The notes: generated by a model from the letters alone, not told the origin. Positions 48,686 through 60,056 are shown, numbered from the stretch's first letter. The stretch is 64,000 nucleotides of DNA from Phycisphaerae bacterium (GCA_023150615.1 JAKLKO010000007.1:107016-171015); one strand, 5' to 3'. A program made the numbers and translations.

Positions 48686-50905
48686 ATGCCAGTCCGTATG
48701 TCGCGCGCGGCGATGCTGATGGTCATCGCGTGCGCGGTCAATCCAACCGTCTCCTCCGGCGATCCGCGCGCGCGAGCCACGAGCATGAACGCGATCCCCG
48801 CGACGAAACCGACTCATACGAACCGGCTGATTCACGCCACCAGTCCGTACCTGTTGCAGCACGCCCACAATCCGGTGGACTGGTACGAGTGGGGACCGGA
48901 GGCGTTCGACACGGCGCGGCGCGAGGGCAAGCCGATCTTCCTGTCGATCGGGTACTCGGCCTGCCACTGGTGCCACGTGATGGAGCGCGAGAGTTTCGAG
49001 AGCGAGACGATCGCCGCGATCCTCAACGCCGACTTTGTGAGCATCAAGGTCGATCGGGAGGAACGGCCGGACGTCGACGATCTCTACATGAAGGCGACGC
49101 TGCTGTTCAACCAGGGACAGGGCGGCTGGCCGATGTCGGTGTTTCTGACACCCGATCGACGGCCGTTCTTCGCGGGCACGTATTTCCCGCCGGAGAGCCG
49201 CTGGGGCCGGCCGGGGTTCAGGGAACTGCTGGAACTGATCGCGAGGACGTGGAAGGAGGACCGCGGGCGGGTAATGCAGGGGGCGGAATCGCTGACGGAG
49301 GCCGTGCGACGATACGCGACGGTCACGCCGGGTCAGAGCGGCATACCGCACGAGACGCTGGCGCGGACGGTGGCGGCGTTGGCGCAGGCGTTTGATTCGC
49401 AGAAGGGCGGCATCTCCGGCGGCGGGACGAACAAGTTTCCGCCGTCGATGGCGATGGACCTGATGCTGCGGGCCTATCACCTGTCGCTGCGCGGTGGACC
49501 GGCGGGCAAGCCCGAACCGCGTCGCGAACTGCTGCAACTGGTGGAGACGACGCTCGACCACATGGCGCGCGGCGGCATCTACGATCATCTCGCGGGCGGT
49601 ATCGCGCGTTACAGCACGGACGTCGATTGGCTCGTGCCGCACTTTGAGAAGATGCTCTACGACCAGGCGCTGGTCGCGGGCATCTACCTTGATGCGTTCC
49701 AGCTCACCAAGGACCTGCGCTGGGCGGGCGTCGCGCGCGACATCTGCGACTACGTAATCGCCGACCTGCAATCGCCGCAGGGCGGCTACTACAGCGCCCG
49801 CGATGCCGACAGCGAGGGCGTCGAGGGCAAGTACTACGTCTGGTCGAAGGACGAGGTGATGGCGGTCCTCGGCGCGGACGATGGCACACTGTTCTGCAGC
49901 TACTACGACGTGAGCGACGCGGGCAACTGGGAGGGGCGCAACATTCTTCACGTGCCGCGCAGCATCGAGGGCTTCGCGAAGCTGCATCGCATCGCACCGG
50001 CCGATGCCGAGCGGCGACTGACGGGCGCAAGGGCGAAGCTGCTGGCGCATCGCGCGAGGCGCATTCCGCCACACCTCGATGACAAGGTGCTCGCGGCGTG
50101 GAACGGGCTCATGATCGCGAGCATGGCGCGGGCCTATCGCGTGCTCGACGAGCCGCGCTTTCGCGACTCGGCCGTCCGCGCTGCCGACTTCGTGCTCACG
50201 AAGATGCGGCATGGCGATCGCCTGCGGCGAAGCTGGCGCGACGCGCGGGCGACGATCGACGGATACCTCGACGACTACGCGTTCATGATCGAGGCGCTGC
50301 TTTATCTGTACGAGGCGACGTTCGAGCCGCGGTGGCTCGACGAGGCCGAGCGCCTGACCGACGTGGTGCGCACGCACTTTCGCGACGCGGACGCGGGGGG
50401 GTTTTTCTTCACGCCTGCGGATGGCGAGCACGTGCTGATCCGCGCGAAGGAGGCGCAGGACGGCGCGATCCCGTCGGGCAACAGCGTGATGCTGATGAAC
50501 CTGCTGCGATTGTCCGTGCTGCGCAATCGCAAGGACCTGCGCGACGACGCCGAGGCGCTGATGCGCTGCTTCGCCGATCGCGTCGCCGAGAACCCCACCT
50601 CGTCCGAGCGCCTGCTGGCCGCCGTCGATTTCCATCATCGCCGCCCGCGCGAGATCGTGCTGATCGCGCCTCAGGACGGGCCGGAGTTCCAGGCCCTCGT
50701 GCGGACCGTCTGGCAGACGTACCTGCCGAACCGCGTCATCGTCGGCGGCGTCGGCGAGGTTTCGGCCGAGTCTGCGAAGCGAGTGCCGTTGCTCGCGGGT
50801 CGGCGGCCGAAGGACGGCCGGGCGACGGCCTTCGTGTGCGAGAACTTCACCTGCAAGGCGCCGACGACCGATGCGTTAGAATTGGCGAGGCAGCTGGTCC
50901 CTTAG
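48686..50905 (+). CDS. YyaL/SPATA20-type thioredoxin-domain protein (DUF255)
   Basis: A 739-residue protein. An N-terminal thioredoxin-like DUF255 domain ([37 protein letters not shown] with Cys93 and Cys96, [20 protein letters not shown]) is followed by a long alpha/alpha-toroid domain ([55 protein letters not shown]). The family is conserved from bacteria to humans but of unclear function. GGAGG before 48686 sets this start, giving a possible signal peptide ([20 protein letters not shown]); a later ATG at 48785 would make it cytosolic. Confidence 0.92.
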   Translation: MPVRMSRAAMLMVIACAVNPTVSSGDPRARATSMNAIPATKPTHTNRLIHATSPYLLQHAHNPVDWYEWGPEAFDTARREGKPIFLSIGYSACHWCHVMERESFESETIAAILNADFVSIKVDREERPDVDDLYMKATLLFNQGQGGWPMSVFLTPDRRPFFAGTYFPPESRWGRPGFRELLELIARTWKEDRGRVMQGAESLTEAVRRYATVTPGQSGIPHETLARTVAALAQAFDSQKGGISGGGTNKFPPSMAMDLMLRAYHLSLRGGPAGKPEPRRELLQLVETTLDHMARGGIYDHLAGGIARYSTDVDWLVPHFEKMLYDQALVAGIYLDAFQLTKDLRWAGVARDICDYVIADLQSPQGGYYSARDADSEGVEGKYYVWSKDEVMAVLGADDGTLFCSYYDVSDAGNWEGRNILHVPRSIEGFAKLHRIAPADAERRLTGARAKLLAHRARRIPPHLDDKVLAAWNGLMIASMARAYRVLDEPRFRDSAVRAADFVLTKMRHGDRLRRSWRDARATIDGYLDDYAFMIEALLYLYEATFEPRWLDEAERLTDVVRTHFRDADAGGFFFTPADGEHVLIRAKEAQDGAIPSGNSVMLMNLLRLSVLRNRKDLRDDAEALMRCFADRVAENPTSSERLLAAVDFHHRRPREIVLIAPQDGPEFQALVRTVWQTYLPNRVIVGGVGEVSAESAKRVPLLAGRRPKDGRATAFVCENFTCKAPTTDALELARQLVP
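50877..50882 (+). promoter_or_regulatory. -10 element TAGAAT inside the end of the YyaL-type gene
   Basis: TAGAAT in GCGTTAGAATTGG could drive the gene at 50987 with a leader of about 100 bases. Confidence 0.35.
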
Positions 50906-50986
50906 GCGCGTCCGTTTGCCGGCGTCGGCGTGCGCCGTGGGGCGTTGCGTTCACGCGGGCCGGGCTGTCGAGCGGTGAGTGTGGCC

Positions 50987-51592
50987 ATGTTGAACGACCG
51001 AAGACGAGAGTTGTGCATCGGGTGTTCGTTCGTGCTGCTGCTCGGCGCGGGCGTCGTGCTGCACGCGCAGCCGGCGGAGCGCGACGTGCCGGCGACGCAG
51101 CCGTCCGATGCGCGTGCGCCGCAGCGGCCGGATCGTCCGCCGCTGGTGGAGCCGCGCGATGAGCCGAGCGCATCGGACGTGCTGGAGCGGCTGATGCCGC
51201 GCGAGGGCGTGCCGCAGCCGATCGTGCGGCCGGTGGTTCCGGGTCAGCGTCGCCCGATGGCGACGGCGACCGAGGCGTTGCCGAAGAACGCGGTGGTGCC
51301 GCTGGAGTCGCGACTGTTGCCGGACGGATATCGGCTGGTCGACCGGCCGGGCCGATTGCAGCGCGAGGGGGATTTCTGGGTTTTCGCGTTCGAGAGCCGC
51401 TCGACCCAGGCGGCTGAGCCGCCGATGCGTCTGCTGCCGAACCGCATGCTGGAGGACATGGAGATCGCGTCTGCGGGCGGTACGCGGTCGATCGTGTTTC
51501 TGATCAGCGGCGAGGTGACGGAGTACCACGGTGTGAACTACCTGCTGATCCAGAAGATGCTGGTGCGGCCGAATTACGGGAATCTGCGGTAG
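50987..51592 (+). CDS. exported protein of unknown function
   Basis: A 201-residue protein with a signal peptide (MLNDRRRELCIGCSFVLLLG, cleavage near LHAQPA), a Pro/Arg-rich low-complexity part to about 100, and a compact C-terminal domain: VVPLESRLLPDGYRLVDRPG, REGDFWVFAFESR, MRLLPNRMLEDMEIA and VFLISGEVTEYHGVNYLLIQ. I do not recognise a named family; similar C-terminal domains are known to me from planctomycete exported proteins. The ATG at 50987 is preferred; no strong ribosome binding site is seen. It is on the same strand as the YyaL-type gene, 81 bp downstream. Confidence 0.72.
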   Translation: MLNDRRRELCIGCSFVLLLGAGVVLHAQPAERDVPATQPSDARAPQRPDRPPLVEPRDEPSASDVLERLMPREGVPQPIVRPVVPGQRRPMATATEALPKNAVVPLESRLLPDGYRLVDRPGRLQREGDFWVFAFESRSTQAAEPPMRLLPNRMLEDMEIASAGGTRSIVFLISGEVTEYHGVNYLLIQKMLVRPNYGNLR

Positions 51593-51721
51593 GCGCCGAG
51601 TTGTGTCGCCAGGAAGACGCCGACCGGCGCCGAGGGGGCGGCCGGTCGGTCGTGAATGGACCCAGAGTCGTAGAGCGACGCGCGGGGCGGGGACGGCCTT
51701 GATCGTCGTCGCTTTCGTCGA

Positions 51722-52972
51722 TTACACCCAGCCGCGGAGCTTGCAGGCTTCCGCGACTCGCGTCACCGAGACCATGTACGCCGCGAGGCGCATGTGCGTC
51801 TTCGTCTGCTGCTGCATCTTGTGCACCGCCTTGAAGGACTCCGTCATGCGCCGATCGAGCTGCGCATAGACGTCCGACAGCGGCCAGTAGTAGTTGTAGG
51901 TGTTCTGCACCTGCTCGAAGTAGCTCACCGTTACGCCGCCGGCGTTCGCCAGGAAGTCGGGCAGGACGAGCACGCCCTTGTTGAACAGGATCTCGTCGGC
52001 CTCCGGCGTCGTCGGGCCGTTGGCCAGTTCGCACATGATCTTGGCCTTGATTTTCGCGGCGTTCTTGTCGGTGATGACGCCCTCGAGCGCGGCCGGATAG
52101 AGCACGTCGACGTCGAGTTCCAGCAGGGCCTCGTTGCTGATCGGTTCGGCGCCGGGGAAGCCCTTCACCTGGCCCGTCTCGAGCTTGTAGGCGACGATCT
52201 TCTCGGGGTCGATTCCGGAGCGGTTGATGACGCCGCCGCGCGAATCGGAGACGGCGATGAGTTTCCCGCCGCCGAGGATCTCGCGATGCAGCGTGGCCGC
52301 GAACTGCCCGGCGTTGCCGAAGCCCTGGATGGCGTAGGTCGCCTTGGCCGGATCGAGGCCGACCGTCTTGGCCGCCTCGCGCACGACGTAGACACCGCCA
52401 CGGGCCGTGGCGTCGTTTCGGCCCTGGGATCCGCCGAGGGCCAGCGGCTTGCCGGTGATGACGCCCGGATGGCTGTGTCCGACGATGTGCTCATATTCGT
52501 CCATCATCCACGCCATGATCTGCGGCGTGGTGTAGACGTCCGGGGCGGGCACGTCGCGGTGCACGCCGAGTTCCCGCGCGACGACGCGGATCCACGCGCG
52601 GGCGAGCCGCTCCTTCTCGCCTTCGGACATCTCCTTCGGATTGCAGGTCACGCCGCCCTTTCCGCCGCCGAGCGGCAGGTCCATGACGGCTGTCTTCCAT
52701 GTCATCCACGCCGCGAGGGCACGAACGGTGTCGATGGTCTCGTCGGGGTGCCAGCGGATGCCGCCCTTGTTGGGCCCGCGGGCGTCGTTGTACTGCACGC
52801 GATAGGCGTGAAAGATGCGAGTCTTGCCGTTGTCCATCTTCACCGGCAGGATGAATCGATACTCGCGCATCGGCCAGCGGAGCAGTTGGTGCGTGGCCTC
52901 GTCCAGACCGAGCTTCTTCGCGGCCAGGTCGAGCTGGGTTTGGGCGATCTGGAAGGGGTTCATCTCTGGCAT
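51722..52972 (-). CDS. gdhA: Glu/Leu/Phe/Val dehydrogenase (glutamate dehydrogenase)
   Basis: NAD(P)-dependent oxidative deamination of glutamate to 2-oxoglutarate and ammonia. The 416-residue protein has the catalytic Lys segments RGPNKGGIRWHPDETIDTVR and AVMDLPLGGGKGGV, the PAPDVYTTPQIMAWMMDEYE motif, and the nucleotide fold TYAIQGFGNAGQF with SDSRGG after the second strand. CELANGPTTPEAD and LPDFLANAGGVTVSYFE follow. The length fits hexameric class II enzymes. GGAG before the ATG at 52972 supports the start. Specificity for glutamate rather than leucine is likely from these motifs, not certain. Divergent from panC. Confidence 0.93.
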   Translation of the reverse strand: MPEMNPFQIAQTQLDLAAKKLGLDEATHQLLRWPMREYRFILPVKMDNGKTRIFHAYRVQYNDARGPNKGGIRWHPDETIDTVRALAAWMTWKTAVMDLPLGGGKGGVTCNPKEMSEGEKERLARAWIRVVARELGVHRDVPAPDVYTTPQIMAWMMDEYEHIVGHSHPGVITGKPLALGGSQGRNDATARGGVYVVREAAKTVGLDPAKATYAIQGFGNAGQFAATLHREILGGGKLIAVSDSRGGVINRSGIDPEKIVAYKLETGQVKGFPGAEPISNEALLELDVDVLYPAALEGVITDKNAAKIKAKIMCELANGPTTPEADEILFNKGVLVLPDFLANAGGVTVSYFEQVQNTYNYYWPLSDVYAQLDRRMTESFKAVHKMQQQTKTHMRLAAYMVSVTRVAEACKLRGWV

Positions 52973-53043
52973 GTCGAAACTCCTCGTGGGAAAGTGCCGG
53001 CGGTCGGCAGGGCCGCGACCGGCCGACGGGTGCAATTCATGGA

Positions 53044-53049
53044 TATGAT
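53044..53049 (+). promoter_or_regulatory. possible -10 element TATGAT of panC
   Basis: TATGAT in GGATATGATTTGC lies in the gdhA-panC divergent region, 126 bases before the panC start. Confidence 0.35.
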
Positions 53050-53175
53050 TTGCGCCGCGGGCCGGATCGTCAATCGACGTTTCGGGATGCGAACGTCCGA
53101 CGAACACCCAAGCTGGGGCGGTCCGGAAGGGGCGTTGGGCGGCGCGAACGGATCTTGGATCGCAGAGTCGCGGTG

Positions 53176-54027
53176 ATGATTACGACCTCAGACATCGAAG
53201 CGTGCCGTCGCACGACCGATGCAGCGCGGCGTGCCGGGCGGACGATCGGCTTCGTTCCGACGATGGGTGGTCTGCACGCTGGCCACGCGAGCCTGATCGA
53301 GCGCGCGCGGACCGACGGGCGATTCGTTGTGGTCAGCATCTTCGTGAATCCGACGCAGTTCGGCCCGGGCGAGGACTTGCAGAGTTATCCGCGGACGCCG
53401 GAGGCGGACGCAGCCCGCGCGAAGGCTTCGGGCGCGGACCTGCTTTTTACGCCCGACGGCGACGCCATGTACGGAGCGGACGCGGGGACGCGCGTCCGGC
53501 CGGGACGGCTGGCCGAGGCGTTGTGCGGACCGTTCCGGCCGGGGCATTTCGAGGGCGTGTGCACGGTGGTCGCAAAGTTGTTTCACATCGTGCGTCCGGA
53601 CGCGGCGTACTTCGGTCAGAAGGATGCGCAGCAGGTGGTCATCGTGCGTGCGATGGTCCGCGATCTGAGGATGCCGATCGAGATTGTGACGTGCCCGATC
53701 GTGCGCGAGCCGGACGGACTGGCGATGTCGACGCGGAACGCGTACCTGTCCGCGGACGAGCGGCGTCGCGCGACAGCGCTCTACCGGGCGCTTCAGACGG
53801 GCGCTGAGCGGATTGCGTCGGGAGAGCGCCGCAGCGGCAAGGTCATCTCCGCCATGCGTCGCGTGCTGGACGAGGCGAGTCCATGCCGGATCGACTACAT
53901 CGCGATCGTCGATCCGGGGACGCTGGAGGACCGGCCGGAGTTGGGGGCCGGTCCGGTCATGCTGGCGCTGGCGGTGCGGATTGGAAGCGCGCGGCTGATT
54001 GACAACCAAATCGTCGACGTGCCGTAG
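53176..54027 (+). CDS. panC: pantothenate synthetase
   Basis: ATP-dependent condensation of pantoate and beta-alanine in coenzyme A synthesis. The 283-residue protein has the HIGH-like FVPTMGGLHAGHASLIERAR, SIFVNPTQFGPGEDLQSYPR, GHFEGVCTVVAKLFHIVRPD, AAYFGQKDAQQVVIVRAMV and the KMSKS-like AMSTRNAYLS. All expected motifs are intact. A GTG at 53173 directly before the ATG is an alternative start. panB is not in the window. It is convergent with the gluzincin-like gene. Confidence 0.96.
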   Translation: MITTSDIEACRRTTDAARRAGRTIGFVPTMGGLHAGHASLIERARTDGRFVVVSIFVNPTQFGPGEDLQSYPRTPEADAARAKASGADLLFTPDGDAMYGADAGTRVRPGRLAEALCGPFRPGHFEGVCTVVAKLFHIVRPDAAYFGQKDAQQVVIVRAMVRDLRMPIEIVTCPIVREPDGLAMSTRNAYLSADERRRATALYRALQTGAERIASGERRSGKVISAMRRVLDEASPCRIDYIAIVDPGTLEDRPELGAGPVMLALAVRIGSARLIDNQIVDVP

Positions 54028-54066
54028 CGCTCCGCGGGGGCCGCGCGCCGCGGGTCCGATGCTTGA

Positions 54067-55767
54067 TCAGGGTTGGGTGGTGGGTCGGGTCGACGTCGTG
54101 CCGCGCCACATCCGCTCGAGGTCGTCCATCGAGGCGACGAACATCCGCGCGGGCAGCTCGGCCGTGATCGAGTTCGCGCGGCAGGCATCGACCAAGTCGG
54201 ACATGTTCGAACGATCGACGAGGAAGTCCACGAGGGCGAACGCCTCGCCGTAGAAGTCGTTGCGCCCGGCCGGGTGAACTTCGACGAGCGCGAGCAGGTC
54301 GCTGATCGGCCGCCGCATGGGTCGGGGCGGTACGAATCGCTGCCACTGCTTCCTGCGGCAGTCCGGCTCGCAGGTGAGCGCGACGCCTTCGCGGATGATT
54401 GCGGGGACGGGACGGTAGTCCGTGGCGGCGGCGAACATCGCGTGCGCGAGTTCGTGGGGGATCGTGGAGGCCAGCAGCATCGGATCGCGCTGGAAGAGGT
54501 GAATCGCGATCGATTCGAGTTTGCGGTCGCGGGTCTTGAGGACCGTCGATCCGTGCACCTCGCCGGTCGCGTTCAGCGCCGATCGGAAGGATTCCGCGGT
54601 CGGATGGATGAAGACATCGCACGGCACGGGCCAGGCGAGGTCGTCGCTGCGACGGCCGAGGTACTTCGCGAGGCGCTCGACGTGGAAGCCGAGCGCGATC
54701 TGGACGCGCTGCGCGGCGAAGGCGTTCCGGTGATGGATGCGGAAGCGCTGTGCGTCGATCACCTGCCAGTCCCCGTCCGACGCGTCGCGCCACGGCCCTT
54801 CGCGCCGCGCGCTGAGCTCCTCGGCGTACGCGTCGCGGACGATCGTCAGGGCCGCTTCCCGCGCGGCGACGACGTCTCCGGCCAGCGAGTTCTTGTTCGC
54901 GGCCTTGGCGTAGAGTCGCACCGCACCGGGCGGGTCTCCCGCCCGCTCTCGCGACAGGCCGTCGAGGATCAGCCGCACGGCGTGCGCAGTCTGTCCGGCG
55001 CGGAGGCGGTTGGCGTCGGAGATGTTCCGGCCGGTCGCGACGGCCATGAGGGTTCGCGCGGCGGCGCGGAGGCTGTCCCAGTCTTTCTCGCGGTGGCCAA
55101 GGGCGTGAGCGCCGCTCGGCAGTCCGAGGACGAGGCTCTGGAGGGCCTGGACGGCGCAGGCTGCGAGTTGCTCCTCGGACAGCTCGCCTTTCTGCGCGAA
55201 GGCGATGACGGGGGCGTAGCGGTCCCACGCGTCGGCGAAGTTCTTGCAGAAGTACTGGTCGTCGCCCGCGCCAATGGACGCGGCGACATAGTCGCTGATC
55301 CACTCGCGCTTCCGCTCGGAGGCGAGCCGCGTCGCCTGACGCAGCGTGACGACGGCCGGTTCGAACCACTCGAGGCGGATCCAGGCGCGGCAGTCGCCGA
55401 GGCGCTGGTCGATCGCCCTGCGGCCGTCGGCGAGCTTCTGGAGCAGCTTGTGGGCGTAGAATTCGTCGGGCGAGACGCGCAGCGCCTCGCGGATGAGTTC
55501 CTCGGCGCGCGGATAGGCCTCGTTGCGGATCATCCACTCGGCGATGGAAAGGTGAAGGTCGACGTAACAGCGCTGCACTCCGATGTCGTCGGGATGTTCC
55601 TTCAGTCCGCGCTCGGCGATGCGCAGGGCATCGTCGACGCGCTTGGCACTGAGCGCGGTCTGCACCTCTTGGACGAGTCGTCCGCCGGGCGAATCTCCGG
55701 AGAGCGGACGGGTCGTCTGCGCGGGCAGCACAAGCAGCAGCGAAAGCAGCGTGGCGGTCATCGGCAT
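54067..55767 (-). CDS. exported TPR plus gluzincin-like protein
   Basis: A 566-residue protein with a short signal peptide ([20 protein letters not shown]). Residues 35-340 are helical TPR-like repeats ([60 protein letters not shown]). The C-terminal third has a zinc-protease-like HELAH (438-442) and a downstream Glu in IIREGVAL (about 460), the layout of DUF1570-type gluzincins. [20 protein letters not shown] is the upstream strand. Activity and substrate are unknown. It shares an overlapping promoter region with the PIN/TRAM gene. Confidence 0.8.
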   Translation of the reverse strand: MPMTATLLSLLLVLPAQTTRPLSGDSPGGRLVQEVQTALSAKRVDDALRIAERGLKEHPDDIGVQRCYVDLHLSIAEWMIRNEAYPRAEELIREALRVSPDEFYAHKLLQKLADGRRAIDQRLGDCRAWIRLEWFEPAVVTLRQATRLASERKREWISDYVAASIGAGDDQYFCKNFADAWDRYAPVIAFAQKGELSEEQLAACAVQALQSLVLGLPSGAHALGHREKDWDSLRAAARTLMAVATGRNISDANRLRAGQTAHAVRLILDGLSRERAGDPPGAVRLYAKAANKNSLAGDVVAAREAALTIVRDAYAEELSARREGPWRDASDGDWQVIDAQRFRIHHRNAFAAQRVQIALGFHVERLAKYLGRRSDDLAWPVPCDVFIHPTAESFRSALNATGEVHGSTVLKTRDRKLESIAIHLFQRDPMLLASTIPHELAHAMFAAATDYRPVPAIIREGVALTCEPDCRRKQWQRFVPPRPMRRPISDLLALVEVHPAGRNDFYGEAFALVDFLVDRSNMSDLVDACRANSITAELPARMFVASMDDLERMWRGTTSTRPTTQP

Positions 55768-55800
55768 GGCAATGGTTGATTCTCCCCTTCGTCGTCGCCG

Positions 55801-55808
55801 AGTATAGT
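55801..55808. promoter_or_regulatory. overlapping divergent -10 elements
   Basis: AGTATAGT contains TATAGT on the plus strand (55803-55808, 18 bases before the PIN/TRAM start) and TATACT on the minus strand (55806-55801, 33 bases before the gluzincin-like gene). The two polymerase sites share four base pairs and could not be used at the same moment. Confidence 0.5.
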
Positions 55809-55826
55809 AGCCCGACGGAAGGGCCC

Positions 55827-56921
55827 ATGATACTGCTTTACGCCATTCGCGCGTTGTTCGCCCTGGCGATGGTCGCCGCCGGCTGGAGCGTCGTTCAGGC
55901 CGGCGACCTGATGCCTGAAAACCGCTCGGCCCTGTTCGTCGGGATCGTGGTCCTCTCGGCGGCCGTCATCGGATTTGACGCCCTGATGCCGCGAAAGTCG
56001 CTGGCGGCGATTGCCGGTGTGTTTTTCGGCCTGGTGGTCGGTCTGGCGATCAGCTACGGCCTCGGCCTCGTGCTGGAGTTGCTCGCCGACGTGTTCCTCG
56101 CGCCGGCCGATCCGTCGGTGTACGGGCGGCTGGTGGCGCGCGGCAAGATCCTCCTGGACATTATCTGCTGTTTCCTGTGCGTGAGCTTCATCCTCCAGAC
56201 GAAGGACGACATCCGCTTCGTCATTCCGTACGTGGAGTTCGCGCGCCAGCTCAAAGGCCGGCATCCGCTGATCCTCGACACGAGCGTGATCATCGACGGG
56301 CGGATCGCGGACATCGCGGAGACGGGGATTCTCGATCAGCCGCTCGTCGTGCCGCGGTTTGTCCTGAAGGAGTTGCAGGCGGTGGCAGACTCGTCGGACC
56401 GGCTGAAGCGCAATCGCGGCCGCCGCGGGCTGGACATTCTGAATCGCATGCAGGCATCGCAGCAGTACGAGCTTCAGATTCTGGAGGGCGGGATTCCGCC
56501 GAGCGAATCGGGCGAAGGCGTGGACCAGAAGCTGCTGACGCTGACGAAGTCACTGGGCGGACGACTCGTGACGAACGACTTCAACCTCGCGAAGGTCGCG
56601 CGGCTACAGGACGTGCCGATCATCAACATCAACGACCTCGCGAACGCGCTCAAGCCGGTGGCATTGCCGGGCGAGGCGCTGAGCGTGCGGATCGTGCGGG
56701 CCGGTGAGGAACCGAACCAGGGCGTCGGATACCTCGACGACGGCACCATGGTCGTCGTGGAGAGCGGGCGGAACCACATCGGCTCGATGGTGGGTCTGTC
56801 CGTGACGAGTGTCCTTCAGACGAGCGCGGGGCGGATGATCTTCGGCCGTCTGGACCCGGGTGCGATGGCGAACGCGGCGTCGGACGAAACCGCCCGCGCG
56901 AACTCAGCCGCGCATCGCTGA
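55827..56921 (+). CDS. PIN/TRAM domain membrane protein (YacL type)
   Basis: A 364-residue protein. Three or four N-terminal membrane helices (to about residue 125) are followed by a PIN nuclease domain with acidic residues in [20 protein letters not shown] (Asp151 and Asp157) and in [25 protein letters not shown]-like RNA-binding domain ends the protein ([20 protein letters not shown]). YacL-type proteins are predicted membrane-bound RNases of unknown target. The ATG at 55827 starts the first helix. The last 18 bases overlap the 3' end of the convergent purL. Confidence 0.93.
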   Translation: MILLYAIRALFALAMVAAGWSVVQAGDLMPENRSALFVGIVVLSAAVIGFDALMPRKSLAAIAGVFFGLVVGLAISYGLGLVLELLADVFLAPADPSVYGRLVARGKILLDIICCFLCVSFILQTKDDIRFVIPYVEFARQLKGRHPLILDTSVIIDGRIADIAETGILDQPLVVPRFVLKELQAVADSSDRLKRNRGRRGLDILNRMQASQQYELQILEGGIPPSESGEGVDQKLLTLTKSLGGRLVTNDFNLAKVARLQDVPIININDLANALKPVALPGEALSVRIVRAGEEPNQGVGYLDDGTMVVVESGRNHIGSMVGLSVTSVLQTSAGRMIFGRLDPGAMANAASDETARANSAAHR

Positions 56922-59900
56922 GCGCCACGCGCTGCGCAGGGCGTCGACCGGGATCGAAAGCGGCGCAGCGCTCGGCTCCCAACGAATCATCAGGCGGGCA
57001 TTCGCATCGGCTTCGGCCGTTCGACCGAGCGCCAGGCGCGGGACGTCGCCGAGCCGGCTCAGGAAGTCGGTCTCGCGGTCGGCGCGAACCTCGACAACGT
57101 AAAGCGACGGGAAGGCGTGGAACCCGCCATGACGCGTCAGCGGCGCGGGCGCGTTGAGTCGGATGTCGGCGCCGCAATCGCCGCCGATGCACATTTCGCT
57201 GATTGCGACCCAGAGTCCACCATCGCTGACGTCGTGTGCGGCGAGGATCTCGCCGCCCTGGATCGACCGGGCAATGGCGCGATGCGTGGCGAGCGCGACT
57301 TTGATCTGGAACGGCGGTGCGAATTCGGGGCCGAACGCGCCGAGTCGTGCCGGCCGGCCGACCAGGTAGATCGGGTTTCCGCGGCGCTTGAACGCGGAGG
57401 TCACGCAGACGGCGACGTCCGGGACGATCGCGATGGCGCTGATCAGCAGCGTGCCGGGAATCGCGATCTGGCGCGCATCGCGTGCCAGTCCGAGGCGCGC
57501 CAGCCGTTCGACGAGCGCGGGGTCCTCGGACGGATCGACCGAGAATTCGTTATTGAGCGAGTCCTTGCCGCTGATGAACGGAGCGCCCAAGGCGATCGCC
57601 GCGTCGTGACATCCCTGGCAGGCGCGGACGAGCGCGCCGAGCGGCTCGGCCGCGTCGGTGCGGCCCCAGCAGAAGTTATCGAGGATCGCGGTCTGCGATG
57701 GATCGCCGCCGACGCAGACGACGTTCCGCAGCGCCTCGTCGATGGCGGCGACGGCCATCCAGTACGGGTCGACGTCGCTGAGCGACGGGCAGAGACCGCA
57801 ACCGATCGCGATGCCGCGATCGCTGCCGAGCCGCGGGCGGAGGACGGCCGCGTCGGAGGGTCCGTCGTCTCGACGGCCGTTCAGCGGTCGGACGACGCTG
57901 CGGCCCTGCACTTCGTGGTCGTACTGGCGGACGACCCATTCCTTGCTCGCGATGGAGGGGTCGGCAAGTCGCCCAAGGAGTTCACCGGCGAAATCGGTTG
58001 TGGTCGAAGGCGGCGGACGCGGGGCATCGGCACTTCGCAGGCGCCATTCGGCGGCGCGGGTCGTGCGCGGCAGTCCCTCGTGGAGGAACTGCATGTCGAG
58101 ATCGCCGACGACGCGGCCGTCGTAGCGGACAACGAGTCGCCCGGAGTCGGTGAAGCGACCGATGACGGTTGCCTCGACGTCTTCGGAGCGGCACAACGAA
58201 TGGAACGTCTCCACGTCAGGCTCGGGCACGGCGAGGACCATGCGTTCCTGCGCCTCGCTGATCCAGATCTCGTCGTAACGCAGGCCTTCGTACTTGAGCG
58301 GGACACGTTTCAGGTCGACGTCGGCGCCGATCGCCGCCCCCATCTCGCCGACGGCGGAGGAAAGTCCGCCCGCGCCGCAGTCGGTGATGGCGGAATACAG
58401 ACAGCGGCGCGTGCCGTCGGCCGCGGGCCAGTCGCGTGCCTGGAGGATCACGTCGAGCAGCTTCTTCTCCTCGATCGCGTTGCCGATCTGCACGGCGTGG
58501 GAAAACTCGTCGGCGTGGGTGCCGGTTAGTTCGGCGGATGAAAAGGTCGCGCCGTGGATGCCGTCGCGGCCCGTCCGGCCGCCGATGAGGACGATGGCGT
58601 CGCCGGGCCGGGCTGCCTTTTCGATGCGGTCGCGCGGGATGATTCCGGCGCAGCCGCAGAAGACGAGCGGGTTCGCGAGATAGCGCGGGTCGAAGTGGAT
58701 CGCGCCGTTGACCGTCGGGATGCCCATGCGATTGCCGTAGTCGCGGACGCCGGCGACGACGCCGCACAGCACGCGCCGCGGGTGCAGCACGCCGCGCGGC
58801 AAGGCATCGGCGGGCCAGTCGGGCGGCGCGACGCAGAAGACATCGGTATTCGCGATCGGCTTCGCGCCCAGTCCGCAGCCGAGGACGTCGCGGATGCACC
58901 CGCCGAGACCGGTGGCGGCACCACCGTACGGCTCGATCGCCGAGGGGTGATTGTGCGTCTCGACCTTGAACGCGATGCCGTCGCGTTCGTCGAAGGCGAT
59001 GATGCCCGCGTTGTCCTTGAAGACCGAGAGGCACGTCGGACCGATATCGCGCCGAATCAGGTCGTCGGTGGCGCGGGCGATCGTGTCGCGCAGGAGGTTC
59101 TCGTAGCGTCGCTCGATAAGGGTCTCGGCGATTGAAGAAGCACCGTCGTCATCGAGACTTGGAAACGGCGCACCACGATAGACGACCGCGCTCTTGAGCG
59201 TCTTGTGGACGCAATGCTCGCTCCAGGTCTGTGCGAGCGTTTCGAGTTCGAGATCCGTTGGGTCGCGCCCGAGTCGCGCGAACTCGCGCTCGATCGCGCG
59301 CATCTCGTCGAGTGACAGGAAAAGATGGCCATCCCGCGAGAGACGCCGCATCGCGTCGTCGGACAGGCCGCGGATGGCGACGGTCCGCACGTCGCGCTCG
59401 CGCTGGATCGGTTTCGGCAGCGCGGCGAGCGGCTTGCGCCCCGGCACGACCTCCTCAATGCAGTCGTTGCCGAGCAGCCGGCCGATCCATCGGAGCGTCG
59501 CCCCGTCCGGGGCTGGGTGAAAGACGTAACGGCGGGCCGTGCGGACCGACTCGACCGGGATGCCGAGGTCGGCAATCGCCCGCCGGGTGGATGCCGCGGC
59601 CGGATCCATGACGCCCGGCCGGTAGTGGATTTCAATGGCGGCCCTGTCCCCGGAGGGGAACGGCGCATCGTCCGACGCGATTTCGAACGACTCCGAGACC
59701 GGGTCGGCGAGAAGTTCGCGGGCGACGCGCTCCGCATTGGCCGTGTCGGCGGCCATCTCGACGATGTATAGCCGGGCGGTCTCGACACGATCGATCCCAT
59801 CGAGGCCGAACTCTCGAAGCGCAACGAGGGTTGCCTGGCCGGCGGGGTCGGGGTGGTCCGGATTGGGTCGGACCTCGAATCGCCAGAGCGTGCGGTTCAT
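56904..59900 (-). CDS. purL: phosphoribosylformylglycinamidine synthase, PurS-PurS-PurL fusion
   Basis: Purine synthesis enzyme that makes FGAM from FGAR, ATP and glutamine. The 998-residue chain has two PurS-like units at the N-terminus: about residues 5-70 ([20 protein letters not shown]) and 85-160 ([20 protein letters not shown]). PurL follows: [46 protein letters not shown] and [13 protein letters not shown]. There is no C-terminal glutaminase, so a separate PurQ is needed; it is not in the window. The ATG at 59900 has GGGGAG upstream and is preferred to 59933. It overlaps the PIN/TRAM gene by 18 bp at the 3' end. Confidence 0.94.
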   Translation of the reverse strand: MNRTLWRFEVRPNPDHPDPAGQATLVALREFGLDGIDRVETARLYIVEMAADTANAERVARELLADPVSESFEIASDDAPFPSGDRAAIEIHYRPGVMDPAAASTRRAIADLGIPVESVRTARRYVFHPAPDGATLRWIGRLLGNDCIEEVVPGRKPLAALPKPIQRERDVRTVAIRGLSDDAMRRLSRDGHLFLSLDEMRAIEREFARLGRDPTDLELETLAQTWSEHCVHKTLKSAVVYRGAPFPSLDDDGASSIAETLIERRYENLLRDTIARATDDLIRRDIGPTCLSVFKDNAGIIAFDERDGIAFKVETHNHPSAIEPYGGAATGLGGCIRDVLGCGLGAKPIANTDVFCVAPPDWPADALPRGVLHPRRVLCGVVAGVRDYGNRMGIPTVNGAIHFDPRYLANPLVFCGCAGIIPRDRIEKAARPGDAIVLIGGRTGRDGIHGATFSSAELTGTHADEFSHAVQIGNAIEEKKLLDVILQARDWPAADGTRRCLYSAITDCGAGGLSSAVGEMGAAIGADVDLKRVPLKYEGLRYDEIWISEAQERMVLAVPEPDVETFHSLCRSEDVEATVIGRFTDSGRLVVRYDGRVVGDLDMQFLHEGLPRTTRAAEWRLRSADAPRPPPSTTTDFAGELLGRLADPSIASKEWVVRQYDHEVQGRSVVRPLNGRRDDGPSDAAVLRPRLGSDRGIAIGCGLCPSLSDVDPYWMAVAAIDEALRNVVCVGGDPSQTAILDNFCWGRTDAAEPLGALVRACQGCHDAAIALGAPFISGKDSLNNEFSVDPSEDPALVERLARLGLARDARQIAIPGTLLISAIAIVPDVAVCVTSAFKRRGNPIYLVGRPARLGAFGPEFAPPFQIKVALATHRAIARSIQGGEILAAHDVSDGGLWVAISEMCIGGDCGADIRLNAPAPLTRHGGFHAFPSLYVVEVRADRETDFLSRLGDVPRLALGRTAEADANARLMIRWEPSAAPLSIPVDALRSAWRSAMRG

Positions 59901-60038
59901 CGGGTTGGGTCTCCCCGTCGCGGTCGGATTCATAAGAGACCGAGAATCAGCGAGTTACGATTGCAGTCCGTTCGTTCGGTTTTACCGGACTTTACGGCTC
60001 TGGACTGGAGCCGTCAATTTCGCCTTGCCGACGTAGGT

Positions 60039-60056
60039 GGAACGCGTTAACGTTCC
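60039..60056. repeat. inverted repeat in the purL-accA divergent region
   Basis: GGAACG (60039-60044) and CGTTCC (60051-60056) flank the 6-base centre CGTTAA. No T-run follows, so an operator is likelier than a terminator. Confidence 0.35.

Noticed and set aside
47978-50638. An 886-codon minus-strand frame opposite the YyaL-type gene
   Set aside because: It is a shadow of the thioredoxin-domain gene; no recognisable protein features.
51621-51648. Inverted repeat CGACCGGC/GCCGGTCG after the exported protein gene at 50987
   Set aside because: No T-run follows on either strand, and GC-rich 8-bp repeats arise easily by chance here; not called as a terminator.
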